A stretch of DNA of 64,000 bases from Parabacteroides chongii (GCF_029581355.1 NZ_CP120849.1:4992501-5056500); one strand, 5' to 3'; shown: positions 1-8,704, counted from the stretch's first letter. The notes: generated by a model not told the origin, from the sequence alone. Numbers and translations: made by a program.

Positions 1-87
1 TATTCGACCTTTTCAGGGCGGTAGGCAAACAAATCAGTTTTACCATTATGTAACGTAAAAGTACTTCTCTTAAAACCAACCTAACTT

Positions 88-432
88 ATGAAAACTATAC
101 GCAATTTTTTCTTCTACGGCAATTATGCCTTTGACTTCATTAAGCAGCAAAATACACCGATGCAAAAGAAAATCAAGTTTGTATTTGATGTACTCCGCTA
201 CGAACAAGTTGTCCCCAAACAATTTATCAAACACATTGAAGGAACAAAAGGCCTCTACGAAATACGTATAGAGGCTGAAAGTAATATTATCCGTATCTTT
301 TGTTGTTTCGATGAAGGACAACTCATTGTCTTATTCAACGGCTTTCAGAAAAAGAGCCGGAAAACTCCGGCTCGTGAAATACAAAAAGCATTGTCTTTAA
401 TGAAAGAGTATTTCGAAAGCAAGAATCTTTAG
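88..432 (+). CDS. RelE/HigB-type toxin-like protein (phage-derived Gp49-like family)
   Basis: A 114-residue basic protein. The segment from about residue 52 to 100 (GLYEIRIEAESNIIRI, then a strand reading LIVLFNGFQKKSRKTP and EIQKAL) matches the HigB/RelE-like fold of the Gp49 family, whose members are usually ribosome-associated mRNA interferases in type II toxin-antitoxin pairs. The KK..KTP..EI..A pattern after the last strand is typical of that family. Members are normally followed within a few bases by a HigA-type helix-turn-helix antitoxin. Here no such ORF exists before the next gene at 652; a repeat element starts 12 bases after the stop. The ATG at 88 follows an AT-rich leader with no strong Shine-Dalgarno, as is usual in Bacteroidetes. 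Family assignment is good; whether it is an active toxin is unknown. Confidence 0.75.
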   Translation: MKTIRNFFFYGNYAFDFIKQQNTPMQKKIKFVFDVLRYEQVVPKQFIKHIEGTKGLYEIRIEAESNIIRIFCCFDEGQLIVLFNGFQKKSRKTPAREIQKALSLMKEYFESKNL

Positions 433-443
433 TCTTTTTCCCG

Positions 444-611
444 TCAATCACATCTGTAACCTATAACAGATGCACCGATCGTTACGCAGCCCCCAGCAAG
501 GGATTGCGCAGCTTTTCGTGTGCGTTTGTGTAAACAGCCGCCAGCGGGCGGCCAATTGGCAGGCTCCGGCCTGAAACGATCTTTGACATGATGGGATTGA
601 AAGGAATGGAA
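444..611. repeat. Dispersed repeat element, fullest copy, with short terminal inverted repeats
   Basis: The left end TCAATCACATC (444-454) and right end GATGGGATTGA (590-600) are inverted relative to each other (10 of 11 positions). The left half, about 444-533, recurs at 2361-2452, including the exact block GATGCACCGATCGTTACGCAG. The right half, about 566-622, recurs at 9035-9100, including ATGGGATTGAAAGGAA. It is GC-rich, has no ORF, and contains the palindrome GCCAATTGGC (551-560). It resembles a MITE-like or REP-like intergenic repeat; mobility is inferred, not shown. Confidence 0.6.
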
Positions 612-628
612 ATATATTCCTATATTTG
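597..628 (+). promoter_or_regulatory. Putative promoter of the AAA-ATPase/nuclease gene
   Basis: TATATTTG at 621-628 fits the Bacteroidetes -7 consensus TAnnTTTG. A weak TTGA at 597-600, about 20 bases upstream, could be the -33 element and lies in the end of the repeat element. The predicted start is about 17 bases before the ATG at 652. Confidence 0.45.
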
Positions 629-651
629 CAAATACGAAAACAATTAAGCTT

Positions 652-2334
652 ATGGACAGAAAAAAGCTACCGATAGGCATCAGCGACTACAAGCTGATGA
701 TCAGCGAAGACTATTATTATGTGGATAAGACAGATTTTATCCGACAGATAGTAGAAGAGGGAAGTCTGATCACACTCCTCCCCCGTCCACGACGCTTCGG
801 CAAGACGCTCAACCTCTCCACCCTGCGCTATTTCTTCGAGAAAACGGAAGGAAACAAATTCCGCCCGCTTTTCAAGGAGAAAAAGATCGAAGAGTGGAAA
901 GACTTCGATAAGTATCAGGGGAAATATCCCGTGATCATGATCACACTCAAGGATTGCAAAGGCGATACGTTCGAAGAGACCCTGATGCAAATCGGCATAC
1001 AATTGCAACAAGAGTTCGAACGCCACCGGTATTTGTCGGATGACCAGCTTTCAGAGATCAATCGGGAATGGTTTGATAAAATATACCGCTTGCAGGCTGA
1101 CAGCATTATCCTGCAAAATTCCTTGCGTTTATTATCTGATTTGCTCACTGCCCACTGGGGAATACCCCCTCTCGTCCTGCTCGACGAATACGATACCCCT
1201 ATCCACGTAGCCTTCGACAAAGGCTATTACGACAAGATGATCGGATTCATGCGAAACCTGATGAGTACGGTATTCAAAGACAATACGGATATCTTCCGCG
1301 GAGTCATTACAGGCATACTCAGGGTCAGCAAAGAGTCGATTTTCAGCGGGTTGAATAACATTGCCGTTTTCTCCTTACTGGATCGACCGATGTGCACCTC
1401 TTTCGGGTTCACACAGGAAGAGACAGACAGGATGCTCGACGATTACTCATTCGGTACTTATAAAGAAGAGGTGAAGCAATGGTACGACGGATACCTTTTC
1501 GGAGGAAAGACCGTCTACAACCCTTGGTCAGTGCTCAACTTTATAATGTATAACGGCGTACTCGCTCCTTACTGGGTAAACACCGGTTCCGATGTTCTGT
1601 TGCGTCACCTGCTCGCCGACGGACCTTCGCAGATACGCGAAGGTATCGAAGCTTTGATACAGGGCGATCCGCTGCGTAGCGTGATCAACGACAAGCTCGC
1701 CTTTCCCGATCTGCTGGCCGAAACATTCAACATCTGGTCGTTCATGCTCTTCAGCGGATATCTCAAAGCATACGACCCGGTAAAAACCGGCGACGACCTG
1801 ACCGAATACACCCTGCAGGTACCCAACAGGGAAGTAAGGACGGTATTCTTTACCATCATCCGCAGCTGGATCAACAACAGCCCCGTAAAGAACGAACGAC
1901 TCGAACTCATGCTCCGCGCATTGGACGAAAACAATATGCCGATCTTCCGCCGCCTGCTCAACGACTTCGTCGTCAATTCGCTTTCGTATTACGACACTTC
2001 CGGACGCGATCCGGAGAAAGTCTACCAGGCCTTCCTGCTGGGGTTGCTCGTCAGCAACAGCGCCTACGAAGTGAGCAGCAACCGCGAATCGGGCCTCGGA
2101 CGTTACGACATCCTGCTACGGCCACGCGACCTGAGTAAACGGGGTATCATTATCGAACTCAAGCTCTACGACCCGTTGTACGACGAGTCCGTCGAAGCCA
2201 TCCTCGACTCCGCCCTCCGGCAGATCGAAGACAAACAATACGCCGCTACGCTCCGCCAGGCCGGTGTCGGCGAGATACTTAAAATGGCGATCACCTTCGA
2301 CGGCAAGCAGGTCTATGTGAAGACTGTCGAATAA
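652..2334 (+). CDS. AAA-ATPase-like protein with C-terminal PD-(D/E)XK nuclease domain
   Basis: A 560-residue protein of the Bacteroidetes family that pairs an AAA-ATPase-like domain (Pfam AAA-ATPase_like) with a C-terminal PD-(D/E)XK nuclease domain (PDDEXK_9). The P-loop is RPRRFGKT at about residues 45-52, and the Walker B/sensor region is LVLLDEYD, with D178 and E179. The nuclease core shows D486 (GRYDILLRP) followed by E502 and K504 (IIIELK), so all three catalytic-type residues are present and the gene looks intact. The family is often multicopy in gut Bacteroidales and its role is unproven; defence or selfish-element functions are suggested by analogy only. It stands alone as one transcription unit, and near-identical inverted 21-mers (591-611 and 2350-2370) flank it, which fits spread as a cassette. 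Confidence 0.85.
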   Translation: MDRKKLPIGISDYKLMISEDYYYVDKTDFIRQIVEEGSLITLLPRPRRFGKTLNLSTLRYFFEKTEGNKFRPLFKEKKIEEWKDFDKYQGKYPVIMITLKDCKGDTFEETLMQIGIQLQQEFERHRYLSDDQLSEINREWFDKIYRLQADSIILQNSLRLLSDLLTAHWGIPPLVLLDEYDTPIHVAFDKGYYDKMIGFMRNLMSTVFKDNTDIFRGVITGILRVSKESIFSGLNNIAVFSLLDRPMCTSFGFTQEETDRMLDDYSFGTYKEEVKQWYDGYLFGGKTVYNPWSVLNFIMYNGVLAPYWVNTGSDVLLRHLLADGPSQIREGIEALIQGDPLRSVINDKLAFPDLLAETFNIWSFMLFSGYLKAYDPVKTGDDLTEYTLQVPNREVRTVFFTIIRSWINNSPVKNERLELMLRALDENNMPIFRRLLNDFVVNSLSYYDTSGRDPEKVYQAFLLGLLVSNSAYEVSSNRESGLGRYDILLRPRDLSKRGIIIELKLYDPLYDESVEAILDSALRQIEDKQYAATLRQAGVGEILKMAITFDGKQVYVKTVE

Positions 2335-2349
2335 CCGAATAACAAATAA

Positions 2350-2452
2350 TTCCATTCCTTTCAATCGCATCTGTAAACAATAAACGGATGCACCGATCGT
2401 TACGCAGCCTCCAGGCCGGGGGTTGCGCAACTGTTCGTGTGCGTTCGTATAA
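2350..2452. repeat. Dispersed repeat, left half only (second copy)
   Basis: Positions 2361-2452 match 444-533, with the shared block GATGCACCGATCGTTACGCAG and the later TTCGTGTGCGTT. The outer end (2350-2370) is the reverse complement of 591-611 at 20 of 21 positions. No right half follows; the matching right half appears at 9035-9116, beyond the fimbrial genes. Confidence 0.6.
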
Positions 2453-2516
2453 CTGAAATAACACTGGTATTAACCGGGACAGAATAAAAAAACGCTGTCC
2501 CACAAAAGAATAAATT

Positions 2517-3269
2517 ATGGCAAACACACTGAAAGTCTGGATGGCACCCAATACGGTGACATCCGACCCGAAAGACAGGATCTTTCTGCTGGAAACGACC
2601 GGCAATGCCAACATCGACAAAATCTACGAAGAAATGCGTGCCGAAGACACCGGGTTGCGTCCCGAAACCATCACACATGTTGTCACCCTCTTCGAGCGCG
2701 TCTGTGCCCGTATGCTGATGAACGGATGGCAACTCAACACCGGGCTGTTCTACGCCGTACCCCGCCTGTTGGGGCTGGCGGAAGACGGCAAATGGAACCC
2801 TGAAACGAACAACATCTACGTAGCCTTCACACAAAACAAGGTGGTACGCGAAGAGATCGGGAAAACCGCCATCAGTATCCTGGGCGAAAAAGCCGACGTG
2901 ATGTACATCATCGGAACGGAAGACCGCAAGACAGGCCTGAAAGACGGTACCATGACACCGGGACGCAACTTCTTCGTGCGCGGTGCCAACCTCAAAGTGA
3001 CGGGCACCGACGCATCCGTAGGCGTCAGCCTGACCAATACGAAAACGAAAGCCGTAGTGAAACTCGACGACGACATGATCACGAAAAACAACCCGTCCGA
3101 ACTAACCTTGTTGATCCCCGCCGACCTGGCCGACGGCAACTATCTGCTGACCGTACGTACCCAGTTCGGTACCAGCAACCATCTGCTGAAAGAGCCGCGC
3201 GAAGTATCCGTCGACGTACATGTGGGAGCCGGAGGCGGCGGAGAAGACGATCGCCCCGTCATCGAATAA
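2517..3269 (+). CDS. HU-like DNA-binding domain protein with C-terminal DUF4469 domain
   Basis: A 250-residue protein with no signal peptide. The N-terminal half (about residues 1-130) is a diverged HU/IHF-type fold of the Bacteroidetes HU-DNA_bdg type. It has the helical segment IDKIYEEM and the strand-rich NNIYVAFTQNKVVREEIGK. The C-terminal half (about residues 145-240) is an Ig-like DUF4469 domain (GRNFFVRGANLKVTG...VGVSLTN) ending in a GAGGGGEDD tail. Such proteins are common near surface-structure and mobile loci in Bacteroidales, and their DNA target is not known. The gene is 155 bases upstream of the fimbrillin gene, with the 23-bp dyad array between them, so an architectural or regulatory role in fimbrillin expression is plausible but inferred. 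Confidence 0.75.
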   Translation: MANTLKVWMAPNTVTSDPKDRIFLLETTGNANIDKIYEEMRAEDTGLRPETITHVVTLFERVCARMLMNGWQLNTGLFYAVPRLLGLAEDGKWNPETNNIYVAFTQNKVVREEIGKTAISILGEKADVMYIIGTEDRKTGLKDGTMTPGRNFFVRGANLKVTGTDASVGVSLTNTKTKAVVKLDDDMITKNNPSELTLLIPADLADGNYLLTVRTQFGTSNHLLKEPREVSVDVHVGAGGGGEDDRPVIE

Positions 3270-3279
3270 GACAACAGCC

Positions 3280-3369
3280 GGGAAGCCGCCCTTCCCAGCG
3301 TTGGGAAGTGTCTCTTCCCAGTACTGGGAACTGTGACTTCCCAACACCGGGAACCGCAACTTCCCGGAA
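3280..3369. repeat. 23-bp periodic array of GGGAA/TTCCC inverted repeats
   Basis: TTCCC begins at 3292, 3315, 3338 and 3361, and GGGAA begins at 3280, 3303, 3326 and 3349. Both series have an exact 23-bp period. Each dyad is TTCCC-N6-GGGAA; the second, TTCCCAGTACTGGGAA, is a perfect 16-bp palindrome. The 7-bp spacers differ in sequence but not in length. As RNA, the arms could pair within a unit or across a spacer. The array lies between the DUF4469 stop and the fimbrillin ATG. Confidence 0.85.
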
Positions 3370-3424
3370 TGAAACAAATATCAATTTTTCAACGAATAAT
3401 ATGTTTAATTAAAAAACAACGAAC

Positions 3425-6277
3425 ATGAATGTTAAAAGTTTAATGCTGCTCCTCGCCATCGCAGGCCTGGGAGCAGGTTGCTCAGAAGATATCGAGAACG
3501 GAGGCGACTCTTCCGCGACCGGTACCCGAAGCGAAATTCAAATCGAAATGAGCGGAACCAGCGAGAGCCAGGAGTATACCAAGGCGATCGCTTCTGAAAG
3601 TGAGAACCAGATCAACGACCTCAAGGTCTACCTCTTTGCCGCCGCCCAGCAGGACGGCCCTTACTACTACCTGGAAACATGGCAGGAAGGGACGGCCTAC
3701 GACCCGGCAAACCCCACAACCACCAACTTCAAGAAACAGGCTTCCGGCTCTTCCTGGAAAGCCTCGATCTATCCGAACGAGCTGAAAGGCGTACCTTTCA
3801 TCAAACTCCTGTGTGTGGCAAATAACGGATCGAACGACGTGACCGACGGCAAGTTCTACGATGCCGACGGTACGGAGATTTTCAATGCCGCCGCCCCACT
3901 GACAGCCGTAACGACCGACAACGATGGTAAAATCACCAATGCCGATGCAGCAACGACGGAAACAGCCTTCAAAGCGGCCTATACCCGCCAGATGAAAAAT
4001 GAGGCGGATGGGACGAAAGACATCATCCTGACCCCGCTTCTGATGACCGGCGACGGACAGACCAAAATCAGCGGCAGCGTGTCGAAGGTAAACATCACCC
4101 TGCGCCGCGCCATGGCCCGTTTCGACATCGACAACACCACGTCGAAATCGAACCTCACCATCGAGACCATCACCCTGGCAAATGCCCGTAAGAACACTTC
4201 CCTGTGGAATGCCACGCTGAGCGCCGTCGGAGACAAGGCTGCCGATCTGATGACCTACGCCCCCGTCACCTTCCCCGCAGAAAACACGGGAGCCAACAAC
4301 GGCGTGAAGGAAAGCGCCATCTATGTCTACCCGGGACTGGCAACCGACGAAAGCTACCTCGTGATCGAAGGTACGTATAAAAGCCCGGTGACAACCCAGC
4401 AGGTGCCCGTCACCTACAACGTACCTATCCAGAAAACCAACGGCGCGGATGCCCAATATGTCGATATCAAGGCCAACAGCCGTTACAAGCTGAAGATCAC
4501 CGATGTGACACAGGCAGCCATCTACGGTACATTCGAGATAGAAGACTGGACTTCGGGCGGCGGTATCAACATCAAACCGGATAACGACACACCGGTATTC
4601 GACCCGGCTACCGGATTTGCACCCGATGCCGCCGGTAGCAATGCCGACCTGCCTGTCGCCATCACGAATGCCGACGGTACGACTTCGACAACGGAATTCA
4701 AAGTGGTCGACAACAAGTCGTTCAAGGTAACGATTGCCGCTACCGGTAAAGTACGTGCCGAAAAGTCTGCCTACACGAAAACCCCCACCGACGGCTGGCT
4801 CGAAATCAGCGACCCGGCAACAGAAGAAAAAGACGGCGTATGGTATACTACCTTCACGCTCACTTCTACCAACGCTACCGGTCAGCAGCCGATCCTGGTG
4901 AATTTCATCAACGAAGCCGCCTCCTATGATCCGGCCCTCTGGAAAACACTGGTGTTCTACGGACCGCTCGCTGCTCCCGTACTGACCGAAGCCGCTGCAG
5001 GCCACAGCCTGGGCAACACGATGAAGACGGACGTAACTCCGGTTACCGCCTCTATGTATAAGGTAAACGGCAGCTACATCACGATCCAGGCGAAATGTAT
5101 CGAAGGGGTGAAAGTAAAAGTTCCTGCCGGATTTGCCGCAGCCGAACAGGTAGGCGAAATCGCCGACTACACCGCTACATACAAATTGAAGATCAGCGAT
5201 GTAGCCCAGTTGGGAGAAAGTTCTGTTACCATCTCCGTACAGAATGCCGAAGACGAAACTGTCAAGAGTGACATCGAGGTGACCCTGGAAGAACCGGACA
5301 TGACTTCCGAACTGAATGCGGATGCCAATAATATCGCTACCATCAGCGGTAGTGCGGCTGCTTATACGATCAAGACGGATATAGACCTGTTGGCTTCCGG
5401 CAACTATACCTTCAAGATCAATTCTCCGCTGGGTGTAACTGTCGAGCTCCCGTCAGGAAAATGGCTCAATGTAACAGAACAGACGGCATTCGACGGAACC
5501 TGCACGGTTTACCGGGTCGCTAAATCAAGTGTTGAGACATACGACGATTTCGATATCGTATTCATCAACAAACTGGACGCAAACGACAAGCTGACGGTAA
5601 CGATGAACAAGGCTTACAGCAAACCGAAACTGGATGCTGCCACAAGCGGAGATAAGAGCGAGTTCAACGAAGCTTTGGCGATTGCAGCCGACGGCTACTC
5701 AGCAACGGTCAACATGTACAAGGCTAACGACAGCAAGGTCTTCATCAAGATGACTTGTGCGGAAGCTGCTACCTTCGCCAGCGTGAGCGGATTAAGCGTG
5801 ACGAAACAGAGCGACGATAATTACGAAATCAAGGTTACCGACGCTTCACAGCTCACCGATGCCACTACGGAATTGGTTGCTTCCAACAGTAGCGATACCG
5901 AACGTAAGGCTAAACTTACGATTACCTGGAAGGATCCGGCTATCACATTCGAAAAGACAGTGGACTCAGCCAATGCTGCTTCTATCGAGGGAGATAATAT
6001 CAATGTAACGGGAACAACCTTTGCCGATAACTACGGAACCCTGAAAATCACAATTAAGGGCTACAAAGGTTCTGCTATCTCCGTTCCTGATTTAAGCAAC
6101 ACATGGGCCGGTATTGCCGGTAAGACACCTGCCGCTATCGGGGATGACGGAATAGCCGAAATCACATTCTCTGCCGCAACAGCCGTTAATACAGATGATA
6201 CAGGCAACATCACGATTACCGTTACCAACGGTGTTACCAATGGTGGCGACAAGACAATCACTTTAGTCAAGAAGTAA
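3425..6277 (+). CDS. Large modular fimbrillin-family lipoprotein
   Basis: A 950-residue surface lipoprotein. The signal peptide ends in the lipobox GAGC, with Cys19 as the lipidation site. The N-terminal ~350 residues resemble FimA/Mfa1-type fimbrillins: the strand INDLKVYLFAA, then FIKLLCVANNG, the conserved RRAMARFDI segment near residue 225, and a closing FEIEDW near residue 375. Roughly five Ig/BACON-like beta modules of about 100 residues follow. Two look like duplicates, sharing MYK.N.S...I, a cysteine and KI/KV-(S/T)D-(V/A)-(A/S)-QL. Classical fimbrillins are around 350-450 residues, so this is over twice the usual size and may be a tip or accessory adhesin. The next gene is a paralog. 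Family assignment is good; whether it polymerises is unknown. Confidence 0.75.
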   Translation: MNVKSLMLLLAIAGLGAGCSEDIENGGDSSATGTRSEIQIEMSGTSESQEYTKAIASESENQINDLKVYLFAAAQQDGPYYYLETWQEGTAYDPANPTTTNFKKQASGSSWKASIYPNELKGVPFIKLLCVANNGSNDVTDGKFYDADGTEIFNAAAPLTAVTTDNDGKITNADAATTETAFKAAYTRQMKNEADGTKDIILTPLLMTGDGQTKISGSVSKVNITLRRAMARFDIDNTTSKSNLTIETITLANARKNTSLWNATLSAVGDKAADLMTYAPVTFPAENTGANNGVKESAIYVYPGLATDESYLVIEGTYKSPVTTQQVPVTYNVPIQKTNGADAQYVDIKANSRYKLKITDVTQAAIYGTFEIEDWTSGGGINIKPDNDTPVFDPATGFAPDAAGSNADLPVAITNADGTTSTTEFKVVDNKSFKVTIAATGKVRAEKSAYTKTPTDGWLEISDPATEEKDGVWYTTFTLTSTNATGQQPILVNFINEAASYDPALWKTLVFYGPLAAPVLTEAAAGHSLGNTMKTDVTPVTASMYKVNGSYITIQAKCIEGVKVKVPAGFAAAEQVGEIADYTATYKLKISDVAQLGESSVTISVQNAEDETVKSDIEVTLEEPDMTSELNADANNIATISGSAAAYTIKTDIDLLASGNYTFKINSPLGVTVELPSGKWLNVTEQTAFDGTCTVYRVAKSSVETYDDFDIVFINKLDANDKLTVTMNKAYSKPKLDAATSGDKSEFNEALAIAADGYSATVNMYKANDSKVFIKMTCAEAATFASVSGLSVTKQSDDNYEIKVTDASQLTDATTELVASNSSDTERKAKLTITWKDPAITFEKTVDSANAASIEGDNINVTGTTFADNYGTLKITIKGYKGSAISVPDLSNTWAGIAGKTPAAIGDDGIAEITFSAATAVNTDDTGNITITVTNGVTNGGDKTITLVKK

Positions 6278-6284
6278 AACCAAC

Positions 6285-6341
6285 AGGGGTATGTCGGGGT
6301 AACGACCGGCAAACGCCGGATACCGACAGCCGACATACCTC
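6285..6341 (+). promoter_or_regulatory. Large intergenic hairpin between the two fimbrillin genes
   Basis: GGTATGTCGG near 6289 pairs with CCGACATACC near 6330-6339, and inside it CCGGC (6306-6310) pairs with GCCGG (6315-6319). No T-tract follows, so it looks more like an mRNA processing or stability element, or an attenuator, than a clean intrinsic terminator. A related GGATATGTCGG motif begins the hairpin after the second fimbrillin. Confidence 0.5.
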
Positions 6342-6357
6342 TCTAACAAACAAGCAT

Positions 6358-8598
6358 ATGAACATAAAATATAAACTATCCGTTTTCGCCGCCTCCCTTC
6401 TGCTGATGGCGTGCACGAGCGAGAACGAGCTGGTGAACCCGACACCCGACGAAACCGGACAGGACGACGCTGCCAAAAGGGAAGTGTTGCTCACCTTCAA
6501 GAACAAATTGAATGTGGCTTCCGGCAAGACGAAAGCCGAAGGCGACCCGATCGCCACCGCCGAGGAAAACTATATCCGCTCGTTGGACATCTACGTGTTC
6601 GGCTCGAAAGACGAAATCAACGGTTACACCTTCCAGGAACTCCATTATTACCGCGACGACGCCTCCACCGTGGCAGGCGACGGCGACTGGGCACACAGTT
6701 TCAACCTGCTGGCTTCTGCCGAAGACAACGTAACAACAGCCTTGCTGAAATTGCAGAAAGGACTGTTCATAAAGCTCTATTGCGTAGTCAACCGGACTGT
6801 ACTCTATCAGACAACCCCTGAAGGAACGGTGGAAGCCTATACCGCTTTCACCCCGCTCCGGCAGGATGCACCCGGACAGCCGGTAAACAATGTGGTCGAT
6901 GGTGTTCCGACGGAAAAAGACTTCCTCAAACTGCACACGGCACTGATCGACCCCGCTGCCGCCGTTCCGACGGAAGACGATATCCTGCAGACACCGCTGC
7001 CGATGACGGGATCGCATACGACTCCGATCGACCTGACCGATTTTTCCGTCTCGGCACGTACGCAACTGAGTTTCAAACTGACACGTATGGCCGCCCGTTT
7101 CGATATCGTGAACAATGCGGCTACCTCCAAATTCACGGTCGAAAGCATCTCGATGGGCAACGGACAAAGGGGGACAAGCTTCTTCCCCGTCAAGACACTG
7201 GGAAAATCGGAAACCGACCGGATCACTTACCCGGCACGCGCCATAACAGCCGACAACCAGGTAGAAGGCAACGCCACGACAACCGGCGCTTTCTACAGCT
7301 GGCCCAGCCCGCAGAACGATCAGGGTTATCTGATCCTGAAAGGGAAATATACCGTCAACAAAACGGAAACGCAGGACGTCTCTTATAAGGTTCCTTTCCA
7401 GCAGATGGCAAACGGCGTAGGCAGCTATATCGAAGTGGCCAACAACCACCGCTACACCATCGCCATCACGAAGGCCGACACCTATCACCTGGATTTCACC
7501 CTCAACGTATCCGAATGGTCGGACGAAGGCGATATCGACGAGTACGACCCGAACAAGGGTAACGACTTCGACAAGGCTGCCGTCGAGCTTATCACCGATG
7601 GCGGTGCTTCTACGGGCGCTTATGTGATGGCAAACGGATCGATCGCCGTACTGCCGCAAGACGGCAGCAAGTTCGCTTTCACTTTGGGATCGAACACGGA
7701 ATTGGAGGAAGAACTGGCCTACAAAGAAGGTTCGGCCCAATGGATCGTAGCCGACACACGCACCAAGGCCGGTTCCATCGAGACGACCTATACCTACAAA
7801 GTGGATAAAGAGGCACTCAGCGGAAAGCTCCTGCCTGTCACCATCCGCCTGAAAAACCCGGCAAGCGGCAAACGCAAAGACATCGTCGTGGCACCCACCG
7901 CAGGCCCTGAGGTAACACTCGGCGACAATGCCAGCGGCTGCTTCAGTACGTTCAAAGACGGTATGCTGACGATCTACAACGTAGCCAACCAAACTGCCAA
8001 GCTGCACGTCGTGGCCGAAGACCGCGCCGGTTCGACCGGCAGTACGCTGGCTATACAGGACAGCCCGGCATGGCTCACTGCCGATGCAACCAACCTCGAC
8101 ACAGCCGAAGGCGATTATACGCTGACACTGGGTAGTGCGCAGGACATGAGTACCACAGCAACCGTTACGGTTACTTCCACCGCTTCGACCGCCGCAACAA
8201 CCGTCAGCGTCAAGCTGAAAGATCCGGCCATCACCGCTCCCATAGCTTCACAGTTCGGTAACGGCGACAATACGAACAACACCTTTACGCCTGCCGCCGG
8301 AGGGAATGCCTCCATCCTACTGGGCGAAGCAACTGCTGCTTCTACCTGTACGCTGGCGGTCAACTCGCCGGAAGGCATCACACCGAGCGTTAATACAGGC
8401 AGTAACTGGCTGAAGGTCACTTCGAAGGATGTAGTGAACAGCAACGGTTCGCATACGACGACCCTGACGCTCACGATCGTCGGAGAAGCTAACCTCTCCG
8501 AGGCTAAATCGGGCAGCATCTTGCTGACGAATGCTATCACCGGAGGAGGCGACCTGACAATCGACGTGTCTACGACAATCGTTCCGGTTGTTCCGTAA
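6358..8598 (+). CDS. Second fimbrillin-family lipoprotein, paralog of the upstream gene
   Basis: A 746-residue lipoprotein with lipobox LMAC (Cys19). The N-terminal fimbrillin-like domain shows RSLDIYVFGS, GLFIKLYCVVNR, then TRMAARFDIV near residue 247 and a closing VSEWSDEGDIDEY near residue 390. About three Ig/BACON-like modules follow, with typical tryptophan-centred motifs (PAWLTAD, SNWLKVTS). The C-terminus (LLTNAITGGGDLTIDV) resembles that of the 3425 gene (VTNGVTNGGDKTITLV), supporting duplication. It starts 80 bases after the first fimbrillin with a hairpin between them, so the two are probably co-transcribed. The function is probably surface adhesion or fimbrial assembly. No minor-fimbrillin or usher-like assembly gene is visible nearby. 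Confidence 0.75.
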   Translation: MNIKYKLSVFAASLLLMACTSENELVNPTPDETGQDDAAKREVLLTFKNKLNVASGKTKAEGDPIATAEENYIRSLDIYVFGSKDEINGYTFQELHYYRDDASTVAGDGDWAHSFNLLASAEDNVTTALLKLQKGLFIKLYCVVNRTVLYQTTPEGTVEAYTAFTPLRQDAPGQPVNNVVDGVPTEKDFLKLHTALIDPAAAVPTEDDILQTPLPMTGSHTTPIDLTDFSVSARTQLSFKLTRMAARFDIVNNAATSKFTVESISMGNGQRGTSFFPVKTLGKSETDRITYPARAITADNQVEGNATTTGAFYSWPSPQNDQGYLILKGKYTVNKTETQDVSYKVPFQQMANGVGSYIEVANNHRYTIAITKADTYHLDFTLNVSEWSDEGDIDEYDPNKGNDFDKAAVELITDGGASTGAYVMANGSIAVLPQDGSKFAFTLGSNTELEEELAYKEGSAQWIVADTRTKAGSIETTYTYKVDKEALSGKLLPVTIRLKNPASGKRKDIVVAPTAGPEVTLGDNASGCFSTFKDGMLTIYNVANQTAKLHVVAEDRAGSTGSTLAIQDSPAWLTADATNLDTAEGDYTLTLGSAQDMSTTATVTVTSTASTAATTVSVKLKDPAITAPIASQFGNGDNTNNTFTPAAGGNASILLGEATAASTCTLAVNSPEGITPSVNTGSNWLKVTSKDVVNSNGSHTTTLTLTIVGEANLSEAKSGSILLTNAITGGGDLTIDVSTTIVPVVP

Positions 8599-8623
8599 AG
8601 GAATATCCGTAAATAAACTAACG

Positions 8624-8674
8624 GAGGATATGTCGGAAGTCCGCCATGACAAAACGGACTTTTGGCATATCCTC
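8624..8674 (+). terminator. Stem-loop after the second fimbrillin gene
   Basis: GAGGATATG (8624-8632) pairs with CATATCCTC (8666-8674), and AAGTCCG with CGGACTT inside. Only a weak T-rich run (TTC) follows, so it may be a terminator or a processing site ahead of the HU gene. Confidence 0.5.
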
Positions 8675-8704
8675 TTCTAAACTCTACATTTATACTGAAC
8701 TAAA

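Noticed and set aside
1..87. A gene at the left edge
   Set aside because: No convincing coding frame enters from the left; the stretch looks like a leader for the gene at 88.
3280..3369. Possible CRISPR array
   Set aside because: The period is 23 bp with 7-bp spacers between short dyads, and no cas gene is near.
3482..5005. A 507-residue minus-strand open frame opposite the first fimbrillin
   Set aside because: It mirrors the GC-rich coding frame of a clear lipoprotein gene, has low-complexity shadow-like composition, and no start context or family resemblance.
6376..8007. A 543-residue minus-strand open frame opposite the second fimbrillin
   Set aside because: Same shadow effect as above; the plus-strand gene has a lipobox and a conserved fold.
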